Source of the DNA: Candidatus Sulfotelmatobacter sp.
GTDB taxonomy: Bacteria; Acidobacteriota; Terriglobia; Terriglobales; SbA1
Assembly (NCBI GenBank): GCA_030151135.1
Contig: JASLEQ010000149.1
Span: forward strand, 1 to 6,662
Length of the DNA stretch: 6,662 nucleotides
Direction of reading: 5' to 3'
The notes beneath the pieces were generated by a model that was not told the DNA's origin, did not search any database, and saw nothing but the letters and a program-made list of their open reading frames with translations. Positions 1-6,541 of the stretch are shown one piece after another; positions within the stretch are counted from its first letter, which is position 1; each line of letters opens with the position of its first letter. The position numbers were made by a program, and so were the translations under genes.

Positions 1-1
1 T

Positions 2-880
2 GACATGCGTGCATCGGGCCTGGATCATCCCAGTTTGCGGTATTTCCTTGGCGATGTTCGGGATCAGACGCGTTTAGAGCGCGCTTTCGCGGGAGTTACC
101 ATCGTGGTACATGCCGCAGCGCTCAAGCAGGTTCCTGCTTGCGAATACAATCCGTTCGAAGCAGTCCAAACTAATGTGATCGGCGCACGGAATGTGATCG
201 ATGCTGCGATCAATCAGGGAGTGCAGCGTACTCTCGCTCTCAGTACAGATAAGGCCGTTAATCCAATCAACATCTACGGCGCGACAAAGCTATGCGCCGA
301 GAAGATGTTCGTGCAGGCCAACGCTTATGCGGGTAGCCAGGACACTCGCTTCAGTTGCGCCAGATACGGTAATGTCGTGGGCAGCCGCGGCAGCGTAATT
401 CCCGTTTTCCAGGACCAGAAAAGATCGGGCCGTATTACGATTACCGATCCGAGGATGACACGCTTTTGGCTGACTCTGGACCAAGGCGTAAGGTTCGTTA
501 TCAGCAGCATCGAGCAGATGCATGGCGGCGAAATCTTTGTGCCCAAAATTCCCAGCATGCGCCTCATGGACTTGGCCCAAACGATCGCTCCCGGATGCGA
601 GATCGAAACCATAGGAATTCGGCCCGGCGAGAAATTGCACGAGGTGCTTGTCTCCGAGGACGAAGCCCGGAATACCGTCGAGGCCGATGACCGTTATGTC
701 ATCCAACCGGCCCACTCGTGGTGGCGTGCCGAAAATTGGGCGAGTGCGAAGCCTCTGTTGGAAGGATTCCGGTATGCCAGCGACACCAATGATCGTTGGC
801 TCACCAATCGCGAATTACATCGTTTGGTATCACCAGGTTCAGTCGACGAAGAGTCGACCCCTGCCCCGATTTCGGCCTAG
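2..880 (+). CDS. pseB: UDP-N-acetylglucosamine 4,6-dehydratase (inverting), PseB, 5'-truncated by window edge
   Basis: First enzyme of pseudaminic acid synthesis. It removes water across C5/C6 and epimerises C5 of UDP-GlcNAc, giving the UDP-4-keto-6-deoxy-L-arabino-hexulose, using a bound NADP cofactor in the cytoplasm. The frame is open from base 2 and 292 residues are visible. PseB proteins are about 330-345 aa and begin with a GGTGSFG-type Rossmann loop, which is absent here, so roughly 45 N-terminal residues lie upstream. The ATG at base 5 is therefore an internal methionine, not the start. Visible motifs, numbered from that Met, are LGDVRD (15-20), HAAALKQVP (36-44), the catalytic STDKA (80-84, with D82 and K83), YGATK (Y91, K95), RYGNVVGSRGS (120-130) and GGEIFVPKIPSM (174-185). 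These fit the inverting PseB/FlaA1 group rather than the retaining LegB group. The C-terminus is complete. pseC follows after 8 bases. Confidence 0.95.
   Translation, partial: DMRASGLDHPSLRYFLGDVRDQTRLERAFAGVTIVVHAAALKQVPACEYNPFEAVQTNVIGARNVIDAAINQGVQRTLALSTDKAVNPINIYGATKLCAEKMFVQANAYAGSQDTRFSCARYGNVVGSRGSVIPVFQDQKRSGRITITDPRMTRFWLTLDQGVRFVISSIEQMHGGEIFVPKIPSMRLMDLAQTIAPGCEIETIGIRPGEKLHEVLVSEDEARNTVEADDRYVIQPAHSWWRAENWASAKPLLEGFRYASDTNDRWLTNRELHRLVSPGSVDEESTPAPISA
842..858 (+). repeat. Short perfect inverted repeat at the 3' end of pseB
   Basis: GTCGAC occurs at 842-847 and again at 853-858 with the 5-base spacer GAAGA. The transcript could form a 6-bp stem with a 5-base loop. It lies in the poorly conserved C-terminal tail of pseB, about 30 bases before the pseC start, and no U-run follows, so it is not a terminator. 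It may be chance. Confidence 0.35.
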
Positions 881-888
881 GTCTGCGA

Positions 889-2118
889 ATGTTGACAAGC
901 CACTCCAGTCTGCAAACCCTTGCGATCCACGGGGGCCCTCCCGTCCGGACCAGTCTGCTCCCTTACGGAAGGCAGGCTGTGGATGAGGCCGACATCCAGG
1001 CCGTCGTAGAGGTCCTAAGGTCCGATTGGCTGACCACCGGCCCTAAAGTTGGCGAATTCGAGGACGCATTTGCGAGTTGCGTCGGAACTCGGTTCGCGGT
1101 GAGTTTTAGCTCGGGAACCGCGGCATTGCATGCTGCGAGCTTCGCCTCGGGGCTTGGTCCTGAGGACGAAGCCATCACGACGCCACTGACGTTTGCGGCT
1201 ACCGCAAATTGCATTCTCTATCAGCGTGCAACTCCCATATTTGGAGACGTGCTCGCAGATACGCTTAACTTGGATCCCTCGCAAGTTTCGCGCAAACTGA
1301 CTGCAAAGACGCGAGTCATTCTGCCAGTCGACTATGCGGGGCATCCTGCCGATCAAGGTCCCATATTGGAGATTGCCCGTCAGCACGGGCTGATCGTCAT
1401 TGAGGACGCTTGCCATGCGCTGGGGGCCGAGTACCGAGGAACTCGAATCGGTGGAATAGCGGACATGACGGTCTTCAGCTTCCACCCCGTAAAACACATC
1501 ACTACCGCCGAAGGCGGCATGGTGACGACAAATCAGCCAAAGTTTGCTGAGACTTTAAGAAAATTTCGTAACCACGGAATTTCAACCGATGCGCGCCAGC
1601 GCCAGAGCGCCGGGCAATGGCACTACGAAATGGTCTTGCTCGGCTACAACTATCGGTTACCTGATGTGCTCTGCGCATTGGGAATCGAGCAGTTGAAAAA
1701 ACTTGATGCCAATCTGGAGCGACGACGAGAGATCGCGGCTGAATACACCGCGGCTTTTTCCGAGATACCGCTGATGCGTCCGCCATCCGTCGATGAGGCT
1801 GTCAATCCTGCCTGGCATTTCTATCCTATTCGATTAAATTTAGAGCACTTGTCGGCGGACCGCGCCCAAATCTTTCGCGCTCTTCGCGCGGAGAACATTG
1901 GAGTGAATGTTCACTACATCCCCGTGCATTTGCACCCCTATTATCGCGATCATTTTGGCTACCACGGAGGCGAATTCCCTATCGCCGAGGATGCCTACTC
2001 ACGCCTGATCAGCTTGCCCGTGTTTCATGCAATGACGGCGCAGGACGTCTCGGACGTTATTGCCGCGGTGAGGAAGGTGCTAACGAGTTACGCCAAGGAG
2101 GCGCAGGAGGCAAGTTGA
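889..2118 (+). CDS. pseC: UDP-4-amino-4,6-dideoxy-N-acetyl-beta-L-altrosamine transaminase, PseC
   Basis: Second step: PLP-dependent transfer of an amino group (normally from L-glutamate) to C4 of the PseB product. The 409-residue protein is a DegT/DnrJ/EryC1 fold-type I aminotransferase. The PseC-like LPYGRQAVDEADI (24-36) is followed by LTTGPKVGEFE (48-58), the phosphate-cup SSGTAAL (74-80) and IEDACHALGA (171-180), whose D173 should contact the pyridine nitrogen. The PLP lysine is K202 in FHPVKHITTAEGG. The frame is open back to 796, but the ATG at 889 is preferred: it sits 8 bases after the pseB stop with a weak AGGT 7 bases upstream, and an earlier start would overlap pseB by over 80 bases. 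About 23 residues precede the point where many PseC proteins begin; they include LAIHGGPPVR, a segment also seen at the start of other DegT-family enzymes. The gene ends in a 4-base overlap with the next gene. Confidence 0.95.
   Translation: MLTSHSSLQTLAIHGGPPVRTSLLPYGRQAVDEADIQAVVEVLRSDWLTTGPKVGEFEDAFASCVGTRFAVSFSSGTAALHAASFASGLGPEDEAITTPLTFAATANCILYQRATPIFGDVLADTLNLDPSQVSRKLTAKTRVILPVDYAGHPADQGPILEIARQHGLIVIEDACHALGAEYRGTRIGGIADMTVFSFHPVKHITTAEGGMVTTNQPKFAETLRKFRNHGISTDARQRQSAGQWHYEMVLLGYNYRLPDVLCALGIEQLKKLDANLERRREIAAEYTAAFSEIPLMRPPSVDEAVNPAWHFYPIRLNLEHLSADRAQIFRALRAENIGVNVHYIPVHLHPYYRDHFGYHGGEFPIAEDAYSRLISLPVFHAMTAQDVSDVIAAVRKVLTSYAKEAQEAS
2095..2110 (+). promoter_or_regulatory. Tandem ribosome binding sites for the TTG-started cytidylyltransferase gene
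   Basis: AAGGAGG (2095-2101) and AGGAGG (2105-2110) lie within the end of pseC. The second is 4 bases and the first 13 bases before the TTG at 2115. This strong purine signal supports the rare TTG start, which overlaps the pseC TGA (2116-2118) as TTGA. The protein motif begins immediately after it, so no later start is possible without losing the nucleotide-binding loop. Confidence 0.7.
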
Positions 2119-2840
2119 AGGTTGTTGCGATTGTCCAGGCCCGTATGGGAAGTACACGCCTGCCAGGAAAGGTGCTTCAAGACCTCTCGGGCAAGAGCGT
2201 GCTGGGGCGGGTCGTCGAGCGTCTCCACAAGTCGCGTCTCATCAACGATGTAGTGATTGCTACAACAAATCTAAGCAAGGATGATCTCATTGTTGAGGAG
2301 TGTCGCAGGAGTTCTGTGTCTTTCTTTCGGGGGAGCGAGACCGATGTGCTGGATCGTTATTTTCAGGCTGCCAGAACATCCCGTTCTGACATAGTTGTGC
2401 GTGTGACATCTGATTGTCCATTGATCGATCCTGGGATTACCGATGAGACGATCGAAGCTTTTCTGCACGGCGAAGCCGACTACGCGGCAAACACTCTAGC
2501 CCGTACGTACCCACGTGGGCTCGATACGGAAGTGTTTTCCATGGCCACTCTGCAGCGAGCCTGGCACGGGGCCCGGCAGGATTATGAGCGAGAGCACGTG
2601 ACGCCCTACATCACTGAACACCCGGCGGAGTTCCGGCTTCTCTCGGTCACCGGAGATTGCGATTTCAGCACGTACCGCTGGACGCTGGACACATCTGAAG
2701 ACCTGGCGTTCGTTCGGTCCGTTTATTCTCGGTTTGCCTCAGGCAATGTCTTCTCGTGGCGTGAAGTTCTCGAGCTTCTGGAGCGGGAGCCTGAACTTGC
2801 TACCTTGAACCACGGGGTTGTGCAGAAAGCAATTCGCTGA
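2115..2840 (+). CDS. SpsF/COG1861-family cytidylyltransferase, probable CMP-pseudaminic acid synthetase
   Basis: This 241-residue protein has the nucleotidyltransferase fold of the SpsF family, named from Bacillus spore-coat polysaccharide genes. The nucleotide-binding loop is at the extreme N-terminus (IVQARMGSTRLPGK, 6-19). It is followed by FRGSETDVLDRY (71-82), RVTSDCPLIDP (96-106), YPRGLDTEVF (132-141), REHVTPY (159-165) and the acidic RWTLDTSEDL (188-197). Canonical PseF/NeuA enzymes have a related but different loop (roughly PARxGSKxxPxKN). Its place between pseC and pseG, and the lack of any other cytidylyltransferase in the window, suggest it activates pseudaminic acid with CTP to CMP-Pse. 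That substrate is inferred from context; the family itself is clear. The start is a TTG overlapping the pseC stop by 4 bases, behind tandem Shine-Dalgarno sequences. The next gene begins 12 bases after its stop. Confidence 0.88.
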   Translation: MKVVAIVQARMGSTRLPGKVLQDLSGKSVLGRVVERLHKSRLINDVVIATTNLSKDDLIVEECRRSSVSFFRGSETDVLDRYFQAARTSRSDIVVRVTSDCPLIDPGITDETIEAFLHGEADYAANTLARTYPRGLDTEVFSMATLQRAWHGARQDYEREHVTPYITEHPAEFRLLSVTGDCDFSTYRWTLDTSEDLAFVRSVYSRFASGNVFSWREVLELLEREPELATLNHGVVQKAIR

Positions 2841-2852
2841 CTCGGAGTTCCG

Positions 2853-4367
2853 GTGGGCATTGGCACAATTCTGATTAGGGCGGACGCGACATCCGCGATG
2901 GGCACAGGCCATGTGATGCGCTGCCTTGCGTTAGCGCAGGCTTGGCAGGATGCTGGCGGGAAGGCGGCATTCGCGATGGTCCAGAGCACCGAGGCTCTGC
3001 AGATCCGCCTCGCCCGCGAATCTTGCCATATCACTCCGATCAGGGCGGATTTAGCAGGCGCCGATGATATGCAACAGACCGTCGCAATTGCCAACGATCT
3101 GGGCTGCGAATGGATTGTGCTAGATGGTTATCAGTTTGGATCCGCCTTTCAAGCCGGCCTGAAGTCGAGCGGCGCGAAGGTGCTGGTCCCGGACGATTAT
3201 GGCCACGCTGGGCAATATCCCGCTGACGTGGTCCTCAATCAGAGCGTAACGGCCTCCCCGACGCTTTATTCCAGTTGCTCACCGGGTACCCGCCTTCTGC
3301 TTGGACCTCGTTATTCGCTCCTCCGTCGAGAGTTCTCCAGATGGCGCGATTGGAGACGCACGATTCCTTCGAAATGCCGGCGCGTCCTCGTGACTATGGG
3401 CGGAAGCGACGAACACAATGTGACCGCAACTGTACTTCAGGCTCTATCTTTGATGGGCTCGGATGGATTGGAGACGACCGTTCTCGCTGGAGGCAGCAAT
3501 CGTCACTTGATTGATTTGCATCAATATGTTGCTCGAAGCGGAAGCAACGTTGAAGTCCGCACAGATGTTTGTGACGTTGGTGAGAGTATGGCGCAGTCGG
3601 ATGTCGCCATTTCAGCGGCAGGATCCACGTGCTGGGAGCTATGTCTTCTTTCTTTGCCGTCATTGCTGATCGATATCGCGGATAATCAAACGCCGGTGGC
3701 CAAAGAAATGGATAGGCGCAGGTGTGCGGTGCACATTGGTGATCAAGCCGTGAGACCTCAGGCAATCGTGGAGGCCCTGAAATCCTTGGTCGCGGACTGC
3801 GACTTGCGGCGTGCGCTCGCCGAAAATTCGAAGTCTTTGGTAGATGGACGGGGTGCAGCTCGCGTAGTCGCAGTGCTCACTGGTTCGCCGGTTCTCCAAT
3901 TGCGAGCCCTGAGAGAAGGGGACCGCCGACTATTGTGGGAATGGGCGAATGACCCCGAGGTTCGCTCCGCATCTTTCTCTTCAGATCCGATTCCGTGGGA
4001 CACTCACACATCGTGGTTCAACGCGAAGCTGCCCGAGCCGCCGAACACCTCGCTGAGTCACCGGGTTTTCATTGCCGAAGACGAGGAGGGAGTACCAGTC
4101 GGACAGATCAGATTTGAAAAGCACGCGGACGCGCATTGGGATGTCGGCCTTAGCTTGAGCAAGGATTTCAGAGGTCGCGGACTCGCCAGCAGACTCATCG
4201 CAATCGGGATACGAGAGCTGATCGCAGACGCCGGCCACGCCTCGATGCATGCCTACGTGAAACCACAAAACGTGGCTTCGGTGAAATCGTTTGAGCGCGC
4301 AGGTTTTGAGAGAATCGGCGTCGAGCAGGTAAACGGCCGAGAAGCACTGCACTTGGTTTACTCCTGA
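2853..4367 (+). CDS. pseG: Bifunctional PseG-PseH fusion: UDP-2,4-diacetamido-trideoxy-altrose hydrolase and GNAT acetyltransferase
   Basis: A 504-residue two-domain protein. Residues 1 to about 342 are PseG, a GT-B-like hydrolase that cleaves UDP from UDP-2,4-diacetamido-2,4,6-trideoxy-L-altrose. It shows GTGHVMR (17-23; H20 matches the catalytic His of PseG), VLDGYQF (89-95), VTMGGSDEHN (180-189) and SAAGSTCWE (254-262). Residues about 347-504 are a GNAT domain with WANDPEVR (364-371), similar to the W-x-N-x-P motif of PseH, the acetyl-CoA loop RGRGLA (440-445) and SFERAGF (479-485). This half should perform the preceding step, N4-acetylation of the PseC product. The join near base 3880 is in frame with no sign of frameshift. 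The start is GTG with GGAG at 2844-2847 (5-base spacer). The exact acyl substrate is inferred; the GNAT half could add a different acyl group if a separate PseH exists elsewhere. Confidence 0.93.
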   Translation: MGIGTILIRADATSAMGTGHVMRCLALAQAWQDAGGKAAFAMVQSTEALQIRLARESCHITPIRADLAGADDMQQTVAIANDLGCEWIVLDGYQFGSAFQAGLKSSGAKVLVPDDYGHAGQYPADVVLNQSVTASPTLYSSCSPGTRLLLGPRYSLLRREFSRWRDWRRTIPSKCRRVLVTMGGSDEHNVTATVLQALSLMGSDGLETTVLAGGSNRHLIDLHQYVARSGSNVEVRTDVCDVGESMAQSDVAISAAGSTCWELCLLSLPSLLIDIADNQTPVAKEMDRRRCAVHIGDQAVRPQAIVEALKSLVADCDLRRALAENSKSLVDGRGAARVVAVLTGSPVLQLRALREGDRRLLWEWANDPEVRSASFSSDPIPWDTHTSWFNAKLPEPPNTSLSHRVFIAEDEEGVPVGQIRFEKHADAHWDVGLSLSKDFRGRGLASRLIAIGIRELIADAGHASMHAYVKPQNVASVKSFERAGFERIGVEQVNGREALHLVYS

Positions 4368-4397
4368 TCTAGAGTTGTTGGTCCCCGCTGACTAAAC

Positions 4398-5450
4398 ATG
4401 ACGCAAATGAATATCGGGAACAGAGTCATCGGGCCGGGGCATCCGACTTATGTGATCGCCGAGATGTCGGCGAATCACGGGCAGAAGTTTGAGCAGGCAG
4501 TCGCAATTCTTCGTGCTGCAAAGGATGCCGGCGCGGATGCAGTCAAATTGCAGACGTACACTCCCGATACGATAACCATCGCTTGTGATCGTCAGGAGTT
4601 CCTCATCAAAGGCACGCCCTGGGTCGGCCGCAACCTGCACGATCTCTACCGCGAAGCCTATACGCCGTGGGAATGGCAGCCTCGATTGCGGGAAATCGCC
4701 CTGGACCTAGGGATCGAGTTGTTTTCTTCACCCTTTGATGCGAGTGCAATTGAGTTTCTCGAAGCCATGCAAGTGCCAGCCTACAAGTTGGCATCCTTCG
4801 AGTTGATTGACATCGCTTTGATACGAGGAATGGCGAGGACAGGGAAGCCGCTTATCATGTCCACCGGCATGGCCACCCTCGAAGAGGTTGAAGAAGCTGT
4901 CCTAACGGCTCGCGACGCGGGAGCGCAGCAGATTGCACTGCTGAAATGTACCAGTGCATATCCCTCTCCCCCGGAAGAAATGAACTTGCGAACGATACCT
5001 GAAATGTCCCGACGCTTCCAGGTGGCCGTGGGACTTTCAGACCACACGATGGGCGATACAATCCCGGTCGCGGCCGTTGCCTTGGGCGCTTGTATCATTG
5101 AGAAACACATCACGCTATCGCGGTCAAATCCGGGACCTGATAGCGCGTTCTCTCTTGAGCCGCATGAGTTTAAGGCGACCGTTGATGCTATCCGCACCGC
5201 CGAGAAAGCCTTGGGGCGGGTGCACTTCGGATTTAGTCCCCACGAAGAAGCTAGCCGAACTTTTCGGCGATCTCTTTTTGTTGTCGAAGATATACAGCAG
5301 GGGGACCTCTTCACCGCGAAGAACACTCGTTCGATTCGCCCAGGACACGGACTGCATCCGCGCCACTTGCCAGAAGTCCTTGGGTGCCACGCAGCTTGCG
5401 ATATTACTCGAGGCACGCCTTTAAAGTGGGATCTGGTTGTGCGGAAATGA
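4398..5450 (+). CDS. pseI: Pseudaminic acid synthase, PseI (NeuB family)
   Basis: Condenses 2,4-diacetamido-2,4,6-trideoxy-L-altrose with phosphoenolpyruvate to give Pse5Ac7Ac and phosphate; metal-dependent and cytoplasmic. The 350 residues match the family length. A TIM barrel (about 10-280) is followed by a SAF/antifreeze-like domain (about 288-350). Seen: IAEMSANHG (20-28), DAVKLQTYTPDT (47-58), the metal-ligand histidines H216 in GLSDHT and H237 in EKHITL, and R314 in IRPGHGLHP, matching the SAF-domain arginine that reaches into the partner subunit's active site in NeuB. GPDSAFSLEPHEF (246-258) favours PseI over NeuB (sialic acid) or LegI. The ATG at 4398 starts 30 bases after the pseGH stop with no clear Shine-Dalgarno; another ATG lies three codons in, at 4407. 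The stop overlaps the next start as ATGA. Confidence 0.95.
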   Translation: MTQMNIGNRVIGPGHPTYVIAEMSANHGQKFEQAVAILRAAKDAGADAVKLQTYTPDTITIACDRQEFLIKGTPWVGRNLHDLYREAYTPWEWQPRLREIALDLGIELFSSPFDASAIEFLEAMQVPAYKLASFELIDIALIRGMARTGKPLIMSTGMATLEEVEEAVLTARDAGAQQIALLKCTSAYPSPPEEMNLRTIPEMSRRFQVAVGLSDHTMGDTIPVAAVALGACIIEKHITLSRSNPGPDSAFSLEPHEFKATVDAIRTAEKALGRVHFGFSPHEEASRTFRRSLFVVEDIQQGDLFTAKNTRSIRPGHGLHPRHLPEVLGCHAACDITRGTPLKWDLVVRK

Positions 5451-6541
5451 GAATCGTCAGCCCTCTGCTGAAGGCGGTCGTATATCCCACGTTGTCGAAT
5501 GTGGGTGCATTTCGCAGAACCGCGAATCAAGGGCTGGCGGTCGTTACCTACCATGGAGTCACTCCACAGGTTTACCGATCCGAGGACCGATGGCTCGACG
5601 CCAATCTCGTCCATCCCGAGACGCTCCGACGCCATGTCCGCTTAATCAAGAAAAACTATGATTTGGTGTCGCCGGAAGACGTGCTTGGTTTCATGGAGGG
5701 CCGCCAAAAGCTGCCGGCGAAAGCGGTCCTGTTAACTTGCGATGACGGTCTGCAGAATTGTCTGACCGATATGGTTCCGGTCCTGCGCGAGGAGAGTGCT
5801 CGGTGCTTGTTCTTTGTCACAGCCGCATCGGCCGCTGAAGAGCGAACGTGGTTGTGGTATGAGGAATTATTCTTGATTTTCCTCCGCGCTCCTTCCGGAT
5901 CAATCAGAGCATCAAGGGAGACATGCGTCATTGAGGAGATCCTGGCCGGAAGGAAGCAAAGGCGAGCAGCATGGTGGAGGACCGTGTGCCGCTTGTCACA
6001 AGTGGCTCCGGAGACCCGAAATTCACTCATGGCTGAGCTGCGAGGGAAGGTGAATACAATCGGAAAACCGTTGATTGATCTATCAAATCACACTGCCTGT
6101 CGCCGGTATGGCCTGCTCACCTTTGACGAAATTCAAAAGTTGGTTGCAGCTGGAATGAGTGTCGGATCTCATACGATCACCCATCCAATCTTGTCGAGGC
6201 AGGAACCCGAAAACGCATATATCGAGGTTGCTCGGAGTCGAGAGCTTCTGGAGCGTGCAACGGGAAAGAGCATCTGGGCATTTGCTTATCCATTCGGGGA
6301 CGCGCAGTCGGTCAATCCCCAGGTGGTAGCGATGGTGCGTAAAGCGGGATACACTGCTGCTTTTCGGAATTTCGACGGAGGACTCGGGCACAGGTTAGAG
6401 GACCATTACTCGCTGCCCCGGATTCATGTGACGAACACAACGACTCTCGCAGAACTCGAGGCTCATATTTCCGGATTCTACGGTCAGATCAAAGCGGCTT
6501 TCGGCCAAGGCTCTGGGTTAGAGAAACTGAGCCTGATATGA
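5447..6541 (+). CDS. Polysaccharide deacetylase (NodB/CE4 family)
   Basis: A 364-residue NodB-homology deacetylase, expected to hydrolyse N- or O-acetyl groups from a glycan using a divalent metal. Early VTYHGV (33-38) precedes motif 1, LLTCDDG (95-101; D99, and D100 as metal ligand). Motif 2 is SHTITH (241-246, with H242 and H246) and motif 3 is AFAYPFGD (278-285). About 140 residues separate motifs 1 and 2, against about 50 in compact NodB enzymes; the extra part (about 130-222) is helical-looking and includes TWLWYEELF. This resembles the larger COG0726 members found in surface-polysaccharide loci. No clear signal peptide or membrane segment is visible, so it may be cytoplasmic. The frame is open back to a GTG at 5384, but the ATG at 5447 is chosen because it overlaps the pseI stop (ATGA), implying translational coupling. 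The substrate is unknown; it might trim a Pse-containing glycan or its precursor. Confidence 0.9.
   Translation: MRIVSPLLKAVVYPTLSNVGAFRRTANQGLAVVTYHGVTPQVYRSEDRWLDANLVHPETLRRHVRLIKKNYDLVSPEDVLGFMEGRQKLPAKAVLLTCDDGLQNCLTDMVPVLREESARCLFFVTAASAAEERTWLWYEELFLIFLRAPSGSIRASRETCVIEEILAGRKQRRAAWWRTVCRLSQVAPETRNSLMAELRGKVNTIGKPLIDLSNHTACRRYGLLTFDEIQKLVAAGMSVGSHTITHPILSRQEPENAYIEVARSRELLERATGKSIWAFAYPFGDAQSVNPQVVAMVRKAGYTAAFRNFDGGLGHRLEDHYSLPRIHVTNTTTLAELEAHISGFYGQIKAAFGQGSGLEKLSLI

Noticed and set aside
5..7. ATG at base 5 as the true pseB start
   Set aside because: The protein would lack the Rossmann nucleotide-binding loop, and the frame is open to the window edge, so this is an internal Met of a truncated gene.
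5384..5446. Upstream GTG start that would add 21 residues to the deacetylase
   Set aside because: It would overlap pseI by 67 bases; the ATG at 5447 gives a standard ATGA overlap and the added residues show no family feature.
4398..5450. Assignment as sialic acid (NeuB) or legionaminic acid (LegI) synthase
   Set aside because: The GPDSAFSLEP motif and the neighbouring inverting dehydratase, PseC and PseG point to pseudaminic acid instead.
5486..5505. Possible 8-bp hairpin (CCCACGTT / AATGTGGG with one G-U pair) early in the deacetylase gene
   Set aside because: It is inside coding sequence with a weak stem and no accompanying regulatory signal; likely chance.
4781..5635. 284-codon reverse-strand open frame opposite pseI and the deacetylase start
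   Set aside because: It lies antisense to well-supported pseI, spans two real genes, is rich in Arg and Ser as typical of antisense shadows, and has no recognisable motif.
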